Shown here: piece after piece, positions 51,104-59,607 of the stretch
Layout: each line of letters starts with the position of its first letter
How positions within the stretch are numbered: the first letter of the stretch is position 1
NCBI RefSeq assembly: GCF_042679565.1
Contig: NZ_JBHTMY010000002.1
Coordinates: 1,054,001 to 1,118,000, forward strand
From: Namhaeicola litoreus
Lineage (GTDB): Bacteria > Bacteroidota > Bacteroidia > Flavobacteriales > Flavobacteriaceae
Direction of reading: 5' to 3'
Length of the DNA: 64,000 nt
The notes under the pieces: generated by a model
The model's database searches: none
Told to the model about the DNA's origin: nothing
What the model saw: the letters and a program-made list of their open reading frames with translations, nothing else
Translations under genes and position numbers: made by a program

Positions 51104-52873
51104 CTAAACGATTTCCATTTTTTTAAGTAGGAAAGATGCGTTCATATTCTGACAAATTCCCGACTTCATCTGATAATCAAAATGAAGCTCATCATCAATG
51201 ATTTCTGCGTCAAAGTAGTAATTTTGAATATTTTCAGCAGATTCTGAAAGATTACAAAGGCTTAAATCGTGGGTAGCAATAAGTCCGGTAGAACCAGAGT
51301 TTGCTAATCTGCTCAGAAATTTTCGTGAACCCAGTGCTTTGTCTTGGCTATTTGTTCCTTTGAGAATTTCATCCAATATGATAAAATAGGTTTTGTTTTT
51401 TATCTCATCTACAATCAATTTAAGTCGTTTGAGCTCCGAAAAGAAATACGATTCTTCTTTAGAGAGTGAATCGTTTGTTCGCATGCTTGAAATCAATGCA
51501 ATGGGGTGGTATTCAAATTTTTTTGCACACACGGGTAAACCGCAATTAGCCATGAGAATAGATAGACCAATTGTTCTTAAAAAAGTGCTTTTTCCGGCCA
51601 TATTAGCTCCGGTAATGATAAAAAATTCTTCAGTGCTGATCTTAAAATCATTCTCCACTCTCTTTTGAAAATTGATAAGTGGATGTCCAATCTGAGTTGA
51701 ATCGATGCAAAATCGATTAGAAATGAGTTTGGGAAATGTATATTGAGGGTGGTTAAAGGCAAAATTTCCCAGACTTATTTGTGCATCAAAAAAGGACAGT
51801 GTTTCAAACCATTTTTCAACTTCATTTTTGTTGTCGTTTAACCAAAGCTCAATTTTATAGACAAGAAGAATATCTCTTAAAAAAAGCGCATTACCTAAAA
51901 TGCCAATGAAAAGGTTATTTCTTTGGTCGAATTTATCTAGCAGTCGTGAGAATTCTAATAATTTTTTAGATGCTTTTACATCTTGTTTAAGGAGTTCGGT
52001 TTGTTTTGTCTTTAATAAAATGGTCTCAAAAGATTCTTCCTCTATACTTTTTATTAGTTGCTCGTATTGGGCAATTGTACTGTATGCTTTACCCGCATGT
52101 CCGCCGAAACTCTGGATTTTCTTCACCCAAATCATAGTAATTCCCAAACCCAGAAAAAACCAGAGTGTGAGTAAAGAAAAAGGCAAAATAGAAAAATGCA
52201 CAAGAGCAATGATCACCAGAGAAATGGCTGAAAAAGCAATTGGTAAAAAACGATATTTTTGATTTAAAAAAGCCCGGTGATTTTTTATCCAGTTTAAAAC
52301 AGATTTTTCATCTGTTCCTGTTTCAGCTAGTTTTGCTGTGGCAATAAAATCTTGTCTCCATTCGGGTTTTTGACAAAGTTCTATTATAGATTCCTGTTTT
52401 TCTTTGATGTTAGAAATGTCATTAGATGACAATGCTTGGGCCAATCTATTTTTACCTGATTGTGTTGCAGTTCTATTCAGGTAGGCAAAAAAAGAATTTT
52501 TTCCGAAGAGATCTAAATCATAACTAAATGGATGATCAGGTGAAATAAATTCTTCTCCGGAATCGCAACGGCTAAAATTTCCTTGACCGATTTCGATTTC
52601 CCACTGATTTAAGCTGATTAATTCTATCGTTTTTTTGTACTGTTTTTGAAATTTGTTATACTCAAAAATCAAATAAATAAATAGGCCTATAAACAAGATG
52701 GCAAGGGAAAAACTAAGGATAGTTTGTTTGAAAAATAAATAGGTAAGACCTGCGCCAAACAAGAAAACGAGTAATCTCCCTATGCCAATCAAACGGATTT
52801 TTGTTTTAAGTTTCTGCTCTTTATCTTGAAAAAAAACGAGCTGTTTATGATAAAAATCTGAAGGATTTTGCAT
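51104..52873 (-). CDS. MutS-family ATPase domain protein with membrane segments
   Basis: The 589-residue protein carries a C-terminal MutS ATPase: FIITGANMAGKSTFLRTIG (Walker A), SKEESYFFSELKRLK, YFIILDEILKGTNSQDK (Walker B) and LIATHDLSL. The N-terminal part has two pairs of hydrophobic segments (LLVFLFGAGLTYLFF and ISLVIIALVHFSILPF), and no mismatch-recognition domain. Such proteins are common in Bacteroidota and their role is not known; they are not MutS proper. It is the last gene of the minus-strand Moco operon, one base after moeB. Confidence 0.88.
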   Translation of the reverse strand: MQNPSDFYHKQLVFFQDKEQKLKTKIRLIGIGRLLVFLFGAGLTYLFFKQTILSFSLAILFIGLFIYLIFEYNKFQKQYKKTIELISLNQWEIEIGQGNFSRCDSGEEFISPDHPFSYDLDLFGKNSFFAYLNRTATQSGKNRLAQALSSNDISNIKEKQESIIELCQKPEWRQDFIATAKLAETGTDEKSVLNWIKNHRAFLNQKYRFLPIAFSAISLVIIALVHFSILPFSLLTLWFFLGLGITMIWVKKIQSFGGHAGKAYSTIAQYEQLIKSIEEESFETILLKTKQTELLKQDVKASKKLLEFSRLLDKFDQRNNLFIGILGNALFLRDILLVYKIELWLNDNKNEVEKWFETLSFFDAQISLGNFAFNHPQYTFPKLISNRFCIDSTQIGHPLINFQKRVENDFKISTEEFFIITGANMAGKSTFLRTIGLSILMANCGLPVCAKKFEYHPIALISSMRTNDSLSKEESYFFSELKRLKLIVDEIKNKTYFIILDEILKGTNSQDKALGSRKFLSRLANSGSTGLIATHDLSLCNLSESAENIQNYYFDAEIIDDELHFDYQMKSGICQNMNASFLLKKMEIV

Positions 52874-52874
52874 G

Positions 52875-53951
52875 CTAAAAATTTTCGATTCCTTTTTCTA
52901 AGCTAAAGATCATTAAGTTGGGATATTTCACTTTTAATTGACTTGTTGCTGCATAGCTATTTATTCCTTTTCTACATACGAAAACATATTTTTTAGAGGG
53001 GTTGAGATCAATTTTCTCTGAATTAAATTGTTTAAAAGGAATGGTTTCGTTTACATTGAACGGAAGTTCGAATTCAGGATCTTCAATCACAGAAATCACA
53101 TGAAATTGCCCTTTTTTTTCTTTCATTTCTTGGCTCGTAATGAGCCAGTCTTTTAACTGTACTTCACAACGAGCATCTTCATACGTGTTTTGATCCCAAA
53201 GTTCTAAAATGGTATCTCGATTTACTTTAGCTTTACCCTTTATCTTAAGTTGTTGATTGTTAAGACTGTTGTAAACCAATAATAGGTTGACAAGCGGATC
53301 TCCTAAATTTGATATGACTTTTATAACTTCATTGGCCTGCATTAGACCAATTATTCCCACAATAGGATTTAAAGTTCCAACTTCAGCACAATTAGGAACC
53401 TGTGTTTTTGGAATTTCAGGAAAAAAATCTCTCAAATTGGTAGAATAACCATTTGGAGTTTTTAGGTTAAATGTGGCTACATAACCATCAAATTTATATA
53501 AAGAGCCATAAATCAAAGGTTTATTTAGAAGGATGGCCGCATCGTTCAGTAAATATTTTGTTGGCAAACTATCGGTACAATCCACAATTAAATCAAAGAT
53601 TTCAAGTGTTTTAAGCGCATTTTCTTTGGTCAATGCCATTGTTTTAGGAAACACTTTTAAAAAAGGATTTATCATACGAAGATGTTGGGCCAGAACAAAG
53701 GCTTTTGGTTTGCCTATGTCTTCAGTTTTAAAAAATACCTGTCGATGTAAATTGGAAACCTCTACTTTATCAAAATCGATTAAATGCATTGTGCCAATTC
53801 CCGAAGCTGCCAAATAACTCGCTACCGGATTTCCCAATCCACCGCAACCGACAATTACAATTTTTGCTTGGGAGAGTTTTTTCTGGCCAGCTTCACCGAA
53901 TTCTTTCAAACCAGTTTGCCTCTGATATAAGTTTTGCTCGTTGAGTTCCAT
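52875..53951 (-). CDS. moeB: MoeB/ThiF-type adenylyltransferase with C-terminal rhodanese-like domain
   Basis: The 358-residue protein has the E1-like nucleotide-binding motif VIVGCGGLGNP (residues 32-42), DFDKVEVSNLHRQ and the catalytic region PNCAEVGTLNPIVG. About the last 100 residues look like a rhodanese domain with a cysteine in VFVCRKGINS. It adenylates the MoaD C-terminus so that sulfur can be added, possibly by the attached rhodanese. It lies between mobA and the MutS-like gene. Confidence 0.9.
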   Translation of the reverse strand: MELNEQNLYQRQTGLKEFGEAGQKKLSQAKIVIVGCGGLGNPVASYLAASGIGTMHLIDFDKVEVSNLHRQVFFKTEDIGKPKAFVLAQHLRMINPFLKVFPKTMALTKENALKTLEIFDLIVDCTDSLPTKYLLNDAAILLNKPLIYGSLYKFDGYVATFNLKTPNGYSTNLRDFFPEIPKTQVPNCAEVGTLNPIVGIIGLMQANEVIKVISNLGDPLVNLLLVYNSLNNQQLKIKGKAKVNRDTILELWDQNTYEDARCEVQLKDWLITSQEMKEKKGQFHVISVIEDPEFELPFNVNETIPFKQFNSEKIDLNPSKKYVFVCRKGINSYAATSQLKVKYPNLMIFSLEKGIENF

Positions 53952-53954
53952 TGT

Positions 53955-55076
53955 TTAAGTCAAAGATTTTTCGATTTCCTCTTTTACTTTTAGGTATTCA
54001 TCGGGAGTATTTACATTAGTGATGAATTTTTCATCTATGTCGATAATTTCCACATCATTGTTAATCAATACTTTTCGTGGACAACTTACTCCTAAGGCCA
54101 AATATTGTAGAAGAATTGGATAAGCTTTAGGTTCCCATAGGGTAATTAAAGGCTCTGGAAAATCTTTATTTTTTCCTTTAAATGCTGTGGCAATTTTTTT
54201 CGGATTGCGCTTTTGGAGCAATAAGTCAAGTATGTTTTGATCGATAAAAGGTAAGTCTGTTGCAACTACCAACCAGGCCTTATTTGGATCTTTCTGAAAA
54301 GCAGAACAAATAGCTCCAAAAGGGCCTAAACCTGTAAATGTATCTTGAATACAATCAAAACCAGAAATGGATTGTCCGTTTCTTGTAGAAAAATACACAG
54401 GGAATTGTGCTGTTTGAAATAAATGATGCAAAAATTCTTGATGAGGTTTTCCGTGAAAATCAAGCTGAGCCTTATCTTTACCCATTCTTTCGCTTTTACC
54501 ACCCACCAAAATAAGTCCATTTACTGAAGCTACTTCTTGTAAAATTAGGTTTTCGATATGGGCCGATATGGCATCGATTTGATCAATTTCGTATTGATGA
54601 ATATTTTGTAAATAAGGATGTTCTTCCAAAAGAAAATCAAATACTTCAGTTGTATCAGACTTAATGATAAACTGAACATTTGTGAGCTGTGAAGACCTTT
54701 TTTTTATGGAAGCTTCTTTCTTAGCATCTATGATTAGAATCTGTTGTTCTGCCTGAAAATGATTTCCGTTTACGAATAAAAAGTCGTAACCAGAAAAAAG
54801 GATTTTATCGTTATAACGATTGGATGGTTGATTAGAATGAACTTGAAAATCGCCCGAGCTATGAAAAGTATAAGAATCTACATGAGGTGCGTTTACTAGT
54901 TCCTTGTGAGAAGCATCGATATAGGCCAGCTTATATTTTTCGCTTAATTTTTCACTGATCTTTGACGATAGTTGATAAATATTGTCACAGGTTGAACCCA
55001 ATAAGGCCATTTCACATACGCCAAAATTTCCTGCTTTTCTTCTCGCTAGTGTAGCGTGTTTTCTATGGTTTTTCAT
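53955..55076 (-). CDS. mobA: MobA molybdenum cofactor guanylyltransferase with N-terminal extension
   Basis: The C-terminal half is MobA: GLILVGGKSERMGKDKAQL (from residue 187), then TGLGPFGAICSAF and VVATDLPFID. It adds GMP (from GTP) to molybdopterin. The N-terminal 180 residues (FGVCEMALLGSTCDNIYQLSSKI..) resemble a degenerate MobB-like region but lack a clear P-loop, so its function is uncertain. Its start overlaps the moaC stop by 4 bp (ATGA). At 373 residues it is nearly twice the length of plain MobA. Confidence 0.88.
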   Translation of the reverse strand: MKNHRKHATLARRKAGNFGVCEMALLGSTCDNIYQLSSKISEKLSEKYKLAYIDASHKELVNAPHVDSYTFHSSGDFQVHSNQPSNRYNDKILFSGYDFLFVNGNHFQAEQQILIIDAKKEASIKKRSSQLTNVQFIIKSDTTEVFDFLLEEHPYLQNIHQYEIDQIDAISAHIENLILQEVASVNGLILVGGKSERMGKDKAQLDFHGKPHQEFLHHLFQTAQFPVYFSTRNGQSISGFDCIQDTFTGLGPFGAICSAFQKDPNKAWLVVATDLPFIDQNILDLLLQKRNPKKIATAFKGKNKDFPEPLITLWEPKAYPILLQYLALGVSCPRKVLINNDVEIIDIDEKFITNVNTPDEYLKVKEEIEKSLT

Positions 55077-55564
55077 TTTTCTTTTGCTTTTAAATGATAA
55101 TCAGATTTTCCTCCTGTCTTATTGAGTAATTTGATTTCTTTGATCACCATTTTTTGTGAGAGAGCTTTACACATATCATAAACCGTAAGTGCAGAAACAC
55201 TTGCACCGTGGAGGGCTTCCATTTCTATTCCGGTTTTCCCTTCTGTAAAAACCGAACAAAGGATTTCTATATGGTCTTCATCGGCAATTTCAATACTTAT
55301 ATCTACTCCATTAATTGGCAAAGGATGGCACATCGGAATAACATCCCAAGTTTTTTTTACCGCTTGAATACCAGCAATGATGGCTGTTTGAAAAACAGGT
55401 CCTTTTTTGGTTTTGAGCTCATCCATACGGAAATGAGAAATTATTTCTTTACCCAAAAACATGCGGGCAAAAGCTGTTGCATTTCTTTTGGAAATAGATT
55501 TCTCGCTTACATTCACCATTTTTGGTTGGTTTTTTTTATCGATATGTGAAAAAGAATCGGACAT
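55073..55564 (-). CDS. moaC: Cyclic pyranopterin monophosphate synthase MoaC
   Basis: The 163-residue enzyme shows VFQTAIIAGIQAVKKT, VIPMCHPLPINGVDI and GIEMEALHGASVSALTVYDM, the MoaC signatures. With MoaA it turns GTP into precursor Z. It precedes mobA with a 4-bp overlap and follows moeA by about 60 bp. Confidence 0.95.
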   Translation of the reverse strand: MSDSFSHIDKKNQPKMVNVSEKSISKRNATAFARMFLGKEIISHFRMDELKTKKGPVFQTAIIAGIQAVKKTWDVIPMCHPLPINGVDISIEIADEDHIEILCSVFTEGKTGIEMEALHGASVSALTVYDMCKALSQKMVIKEIKLLNKTGGKSDYHLKAKEK

Positions 55565-55625
55565 ATGTAAAAGAATAACTACTCCTGATTGGAGTTTTTG
55601 TCGAATATGGTCAAATTTAAAGATA

Positions 55626-56843
55626 TTATCGGTAATAATGAATAGGGAAGATTTCTCCTTTATTAAAATGATCTCGTTCAGCAGGTAATTCTAAAAAAGC
55701 ATTACATTCAGTGAGGTTTGCCAAATCTCCGGAGCCTTTTCCTGCCAAAGGTTGTGCAAACACTTTTCCATTGATCGTCTCTGTGGCGACTTGCAAAAAA
55801 TAAGTGAGCTTGGGTTTAAAAGAATAATCTTCTTTTAAAATAGCCGTTTCTGATTTTAAATTAATTTCACATGATCGAAAAAACCATGGCTGAAAATATT
55901 TTACACAGCACATGAAGGTAGAAACCGGATTCCCAGGAAAAGCAAAGAATGTTTTGTTTCCTTTTTTACCAAACCAAAAAGGTTTACCGGGTCTTTGGTT
56001 TACCCTATGAAAATATTTTACAACCCCTAATTCTTCCAACACCTCAGGAAGAAAGTCAAATTTTCCTTTACTAACAGCTCCACTAAAAATACAAACATCA
56101 AATTGTTGAATAATTTTTGCGAGAGACTCTTTCAACAATTTCTTATTGTCGTTTACATGAAAATTTTGCGCTTCAATACCCCAATTTTTTAATTGAGCAG
56201 AAAGTGCGTGTACGTTACTTCTTCTTATTTGAAAAGGTTTTGGTGTTTGATGGATTTCCACGAGCTCATCTCCCGTAGAAATGATGGCGACTTTAGGGGT
56301 TTTTGACACTTCAACCTGCGCTTTTCCAACTGTGGCAAGAACACTGATTTCAGCAGGTGAAATTTTAGTATTTTTAGGAATGAGTAAATCTTTTTCTTTT
56401 TTATCTAAACCCTGAAAATGAACGTTTTGATGAAATTTTACCTCCTCATTTTCTATGATTGCCTCACCGTTTTCGACTCTTATTAGTTCATATGGAATTA
56501 CAGTATCTGTGTTCTCCGGTAGAACTGCTCCTGTCATTACTTCCAAGCAATTTTTAGGATTTTCTAGTGTTAATTGTTCAGTTCCTGCCGCTTGAATACC
56601 TTCAATTTCAAATGTTCTATTACCTTGGTTGTATTGAGAGAATTGAATAGCAATACCGTCCATGCTAACGCGATTAAAAGGAGGAAAATCTCTATCTGCA
56701 AAAATATTTTCCTTTACGACCTTCCCAAGAGAGTTAGGCAAGTCAACCTTTTCTGAACCAAAGTCTTCAGTTTGACTTAAAACAATTTCGAGTGCTTGTT
56801 CTACAGAAATGTTTTCACTTGAAAAATTACATGAAATTGACAT
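55626..56843 (-). CDS. moeA: Molybdopterin molybdenumtransferase MoeA
   Basis: The 405-residue protein has RDFPPFNRVSMDGIAIQFS near the N-terminus, MTGAVLPENTDTVIPYE, then STGDELVE and AFPGNPVSTFMCCVKYFQPW, all MoeA motifs. It inserts molybdate into molybdopterin. Length is the family's usual. It is 11 bp after moaA, in the same operon. Confidence 0.95.
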   Translation of the reverse strand: MSISCNFSSENISVEQALEIVLSQTEDFGSEKVDLPNSLGKVVKENIFADRDFPPFNRVSMDGIAIQFSQYNQGNRTFEIEGIQAAGTEQLTLENPKNCLEVMTGAVLPENTDTVIPYELIRVENGEAIIENEEVKFHQNVHFQGLDKKEKDLLIPKNTKISPAEISVLATVGKAQVEVSKTPKVAIISTGDELVEIHQTPKPFQIRRSNVHALSAQLKNWGIEAQNFHVNDNKKLLKESLAKIIQQFDVCIFSGAVSKGKFDFLPEVLEELGVVKYFHRVNQRPGKPFWFGKKGNKTFFAFPGNPVSTFMCCVKYFQPWFFRSCEINLKSETAILKEDYSFKPKLTYFLQVATETINGKVFAQPLAGKGSGDLANLTECNAFLELPAERDHFNKGEIFPIHYYR

Positions 56844-56854
56844 AAATTTTGATT

Positions 56855-57841
56855 TTATCCGCCAATGGTGGACATGCTTTCCGAAACTTTTTTATCTTTT
56901 CTGTTTTTTTCAGCATCGAAACCATTTTTTGGTTTTTTAAGAATAGTGTCTTGAAACACCTTTTTTATCTCATCATCACTCGCACCAGCTCTGATAAAAT
57001 CACGTATAGAAAAGACGCCATCATCAAACAGACAATTCTTAAATAAGCCTGTTGCTGTAAGTCGGATGCGGTTACAATCACTGCAAATGGTTCTGGTAAA
57101 GGCAGGGATGATGCCAAATGTTCCTAAAGCTTGATCAAGCTGATAATTTTTTGAAGTGGAATTTTTCTCCTCAGGCAATGCGTTAAAATGGGGAAAACTT
57201 CTTTCTATGGTCTGCAGAATTCTTGTAAAATTCCAGTTTTCTTGCACGGATCTTTGACCTGTACCGTTAAACGGCATTTCTTCGATGAATCTGACAGAAA
57301 TTCGATTGTTTTTGGTGAGTTCTACAAAATCTGCAATTTCATCCGTGTTTACCCCGCTTTGCACAACTACATTAAGTTTAAGCCTTAATCTACTTTTTAA
57401 CAATCGATCAAAAGTAGACATGGTTTCATCAAATAAATCTCTTCTGGTAATTTGCTTAAATTTTTCTTTTTGAAGTGTGTCTAAACTGAGGTTGATGGCG
57501 TGAATACCAAGTTCTTCGAGTTTCGGTATATGAGGTGAAATTAAGGCTCCGTTAGTTGTGATACTGATTTGTTTGAGGTTTTTGTTAAACGAAAGAGACT
57601 CTAAAAAATGAATAAAATCTTTTCTAACAAAAGGTTCTCCGCCGGTAAGTCTTACTTTATCAACACCGAGTTCACTCAATACTCTAATAACACGATACAT
57701 TTCTTTATATGAGAGCAACTCTTTGCGGTCTACAATATCTATTCCTTGAGAAGGCATGCAATATTGACAACGTAAATTACAACGGTCGGTAACCGCCATT
57801 CTCAAATAATTAATATTTCTGCCAAAAGAATCTTTGAGCAT
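56855..57841 (-). CDS. moaA: GTP 3',8-cyclase MoaA
   Basis: The 328-residue radical-SAM enzyme has C21-x3-C25-x2-C28 (CNLRCQYC) for the first cluster, VRLTGGEPFVRKDF, the C-terminal cluster cysteines in CSDCNRIRLTATGLFKNC, and ends with the di-glycine TIGG needed for activity. It catalyses the first step of molybdenum-cofactor synthesis. It is the first gene of the minus-strand Moco operon. Confidence 0.96.
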   Translation of the reverse strand: MLKDSFGRNINYLRMAVTDRCNLRCQYCMPSQGIDIVDRKELLSYKEMYRVIRVLSELGVDKVRLTGGEPFVRKDFIHFLESLSFNKNLKQISITTNGALISPHIPKLEELGIHAINLSLDTLQKEKFKQITRRDLFDETMSTFDRLLKSRLRLKLNVVVQSGVNTDEIADFVELTKNNRISVRFIEEMPFNGTGQRSVQENWNFTRILQTIERSFPHFNALPEEKNSTSKNYQLDQALGTFGIIPAFTRTICSDCNRIRLTATGLFKNCLFDDGVFSIRDFIRAGASDDEIKKVFQDTILKKPKNGFDAEKNRKDKKVSESMSTIGG

Positions 57842-57905
57842 ATTTATTGTGTCATTTTCGCAAAATCAAAGATACGGCAATATTGCAAATAGAGTTAGAA
57901 GTTGA

Positions 57906-58319
57906 TTAATGAGGTAACTTTTGTTTCACAGCATGATAAAAATAGGCTCCTAAAACGGCACCCAAGAGTACGACCAAAATAGCTAAAACACCCTTACCTA
58001 AAAGAATAAACATTGGTCCGGGGCAAGCACCTCCAAGCGCCCAACCTAATCCAAAAATAATTCCACCGAATAAATTTCGAGGTATTCCTTTTTTCTTTTC
58101 TTCTACCAATATGTTTTGATGGGAAATGGATTTTAATTTTTGTGTTTTAAATCCTCTAACAATAAAAAAACCAATTACAACGGCAGATCCTATTACGCCA
58201 TACATATGAAATGATTGAAGTTTGAACATTTCATAAATTCTATACCAAGAAATAACTTCAGCTTTGCTTAAAACAATTCCAAATATTACACCGACTAAAA
58301 CAAATTTTATATATTTCAT
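57906..58319 (-). CDS. YeeE/YedE-family sulfur transporter subunit (PmpB-like)
   Basis: The 137-residue membrane protein has four hydrophobic segments and the motif GIIFGLGWALGGACPGPMFILLG, with the conserved cysteine in GACPGP. It is the shorter half of the two-gene PmpA/PmpB form of YeeE/YedE transporters, which carry thiosulfate or other sulfur compounds. It lies 10 bp downstream of the partner gene. Confidence 0.88.
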   Translation of the reverse strand: MKYIKFVLVGVIFGIVLSKAEVISWYRIYEMFKLQSFHMYGVIGSAVVIGFFIVRGFKTQKLKSISHQNILVEEKKKGIPRNLFGGIIFGLGWALGGACPGPMFILLGKGVLAILVVLLGAVLGAYFYHAVKQKLPH

Positions 58320-58329
58320 GTATATCTAT

Positions 58330-58893
58330 TTAGAAGATTAATGGAAGGATAAGCCAAGTCATGATTAAACCACCGATAAAAAAACCGGCAACAGCGATAA
58401 AAGATTCAGTTGCCATGCTGCTCAATCCAACAATCCCATGCCCTGATGTACAACCTCCGGCATAACGGGAACCAAAACCAACTAATAAACCCGCTACAAG
58501 TAAAATAATAAAACCTTTTACAGATAGTAAGGCATTTAATCCATAAATTTCTTCAGGTAAATAAGTCTGGCCGGCATTTTGAAAACCTATTTCAGATAGA
58601 TTTTCAACAGTTTTTGGATTAAGTGCAATGTTTTCATCAGGTGTCATGTATTGATGCGCGATAAAACCACCTATGATTAAACCCAATACAAATGCCAAAT
58701 TCCACAGATTTTTTTTCCAATCAAATTTGAAAAAATCGACAAATTTTCCGGCACCAGCCATAGAGCATAGCGTTTCTAAATTGGATGATACTCCAAATTT
58801 TTTGTCGAAAAAAAACATGAGATACATGCACACAGCAATCATGGGACCGGCAACATACCAAGGCCAGGGTTCGAGTAAGAAATTCATATTCAA
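58330..58893 (-). CDS. YeeE/YedE-family sulfur transporter subunit (PmpA-like)
   Basis: The 187-residue membrane protein contains LLVGFGSRYAGGCTSGHGIVGLS, the cysteine-containing signature of YeeE/PmpA. Together with the downstream subunit it forms a transporter for sulfur compounds. A GTAAC-N4-GTTAC palindrome lies 43 bp upstream of its start, next to the Crp/Fnr gene. Confidence 0.9.
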   Translation of the reverse strand: MNMNFLLEPWPWYVAGPMIAVCMYLMFFFDKKFGVSSNLETLCSMAGAGKFVDFFKFDWKKNLWNLAFVLGLIIGGFIAHQYMTPDENIALNPKTVENLSEIGFQNAGQTYLPEEIYGLNALLSVKGFIILLVAGLLVGFGSRYAGGCTSGHGIVGLSSMATESFIAVAGFFIGGLIMTWLILPLIF

Positions 58894-58935
58894 TAGCTTA
58901 AACTCATAAAATTAGAAGAAATTCTTGCTTTAACA

Positions 58936-58949
58936 GTAACATTTGTTAC
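58936..58949. promoter_or_regulatory. Candidate Crp/Fnr operator GTAAC-ATTT-GTTAC
   Basis: The palindrome stands between the pmpA-like start (58893) and the stop of the Crp/Fnr gene (58951). It is the third site of identical 5-4-5 architecture in the sulfur region. Confidence 0.78.
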
Positions 58950-58950
58950 A

Positions 58951-59598
58951 CTAAAAGTCTAAAATATCAATTTTGTTGCGATGTAATTTTATTTTTCCTT
59001 CGTTTTCAAGATGTTTCAAAAGTCTCGATACTACCACCCTTGATGTATGTAAATCTGAGGCAATATCCTGATGGGTAATATTTAACTCTGTATTTCGCAT
59101 AATTTTTACCTTATCTGTGAGGTATTTAAAAATACGATCCTCCATTTTCATAAAAGCGAGGGTATCTATGGCTTCGAACATTTCATTAATTCGAATGTTA
59201 TAACTATCGAAAATAAATGTTCTCCAAGTTTTATATTTCACCATCCATTCCTCCAGTTTATTCACTGGTATGAAAATAACTTCAGAATCTTTTTCTGCAA
59301 TTCCTCTTACCTGACTTTTCATGGTTCCTAAGCAGCTTCCAAAAGAAACCGTGCAAGTATCACCTCTCTCTAAAAAGTAGAGCACAATTTCCTCGCCGTG
59401 CTTGTCTTCTCGGCTTATTTTTATCGCACCATTGATTAAAAGAGGAATTTTATCGAATTTATCATTGATATCGATTAATAATTCATTTTCTTTTATTTTT
59501 TTAAAAACACCGACTTCGGCTATATCATCTATAAGTTCTTTCTCAAAAGCGATATGGAAAAAATCACTTAGTTTTTCTTTTATTTCAGCTTTGTTCAT
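58951..59598 (-). CDS. Crp/Fnr-family transcriptional regulator
   Basis: The 215-residue protein has an N-terminal cyclic-nucleotide-type beta-barrel (residues 20-115) and a C-terminal helix-turn-helix DIASDLHTSRVVVSRLLKHL (178-197). The Fnr iron-sulfur cysteines are absent. Only two cysteines exist, C82 and C89 (TCTVSFGSCLG), in the effector domain, which could react with persulfide or NO. It lies upstream of the pmp operon with a palindromic site directly behind it and is likely the regulator of the sulfur genes. The ligand is unknown. Confidence 0.9.
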   Translation of the reverse strand: MNKAEIKEKLSDFFHIAFEKELIDDIAEVGVFKKIKENELLIDINDKFDKIPLLINGAIKISREDKHGEEIVLYFLERGDTCTVSFGSCLGTMKSQVRGIAEKDSEVIFIPVNKLEEWMVKYKTWRTFIFDSYNIRINEMFEAIDTLAFMKMEDRIFKYLTDKVKIMRNTELNITHQDIASDLHTSRVVVSRLLKHLENEGKIKLHRNKIDILDF

Positions 59599-59607
59599 TT
59601 TGTAAAT

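Noticed and set aside
51104..52873. True MutS mismatch-repair protein
   Set aside because: Only the ATPase domain is present, with N-terminal membrane segments and no mismatch-recognition domain, so it is a MutS-family relative of unknown role.
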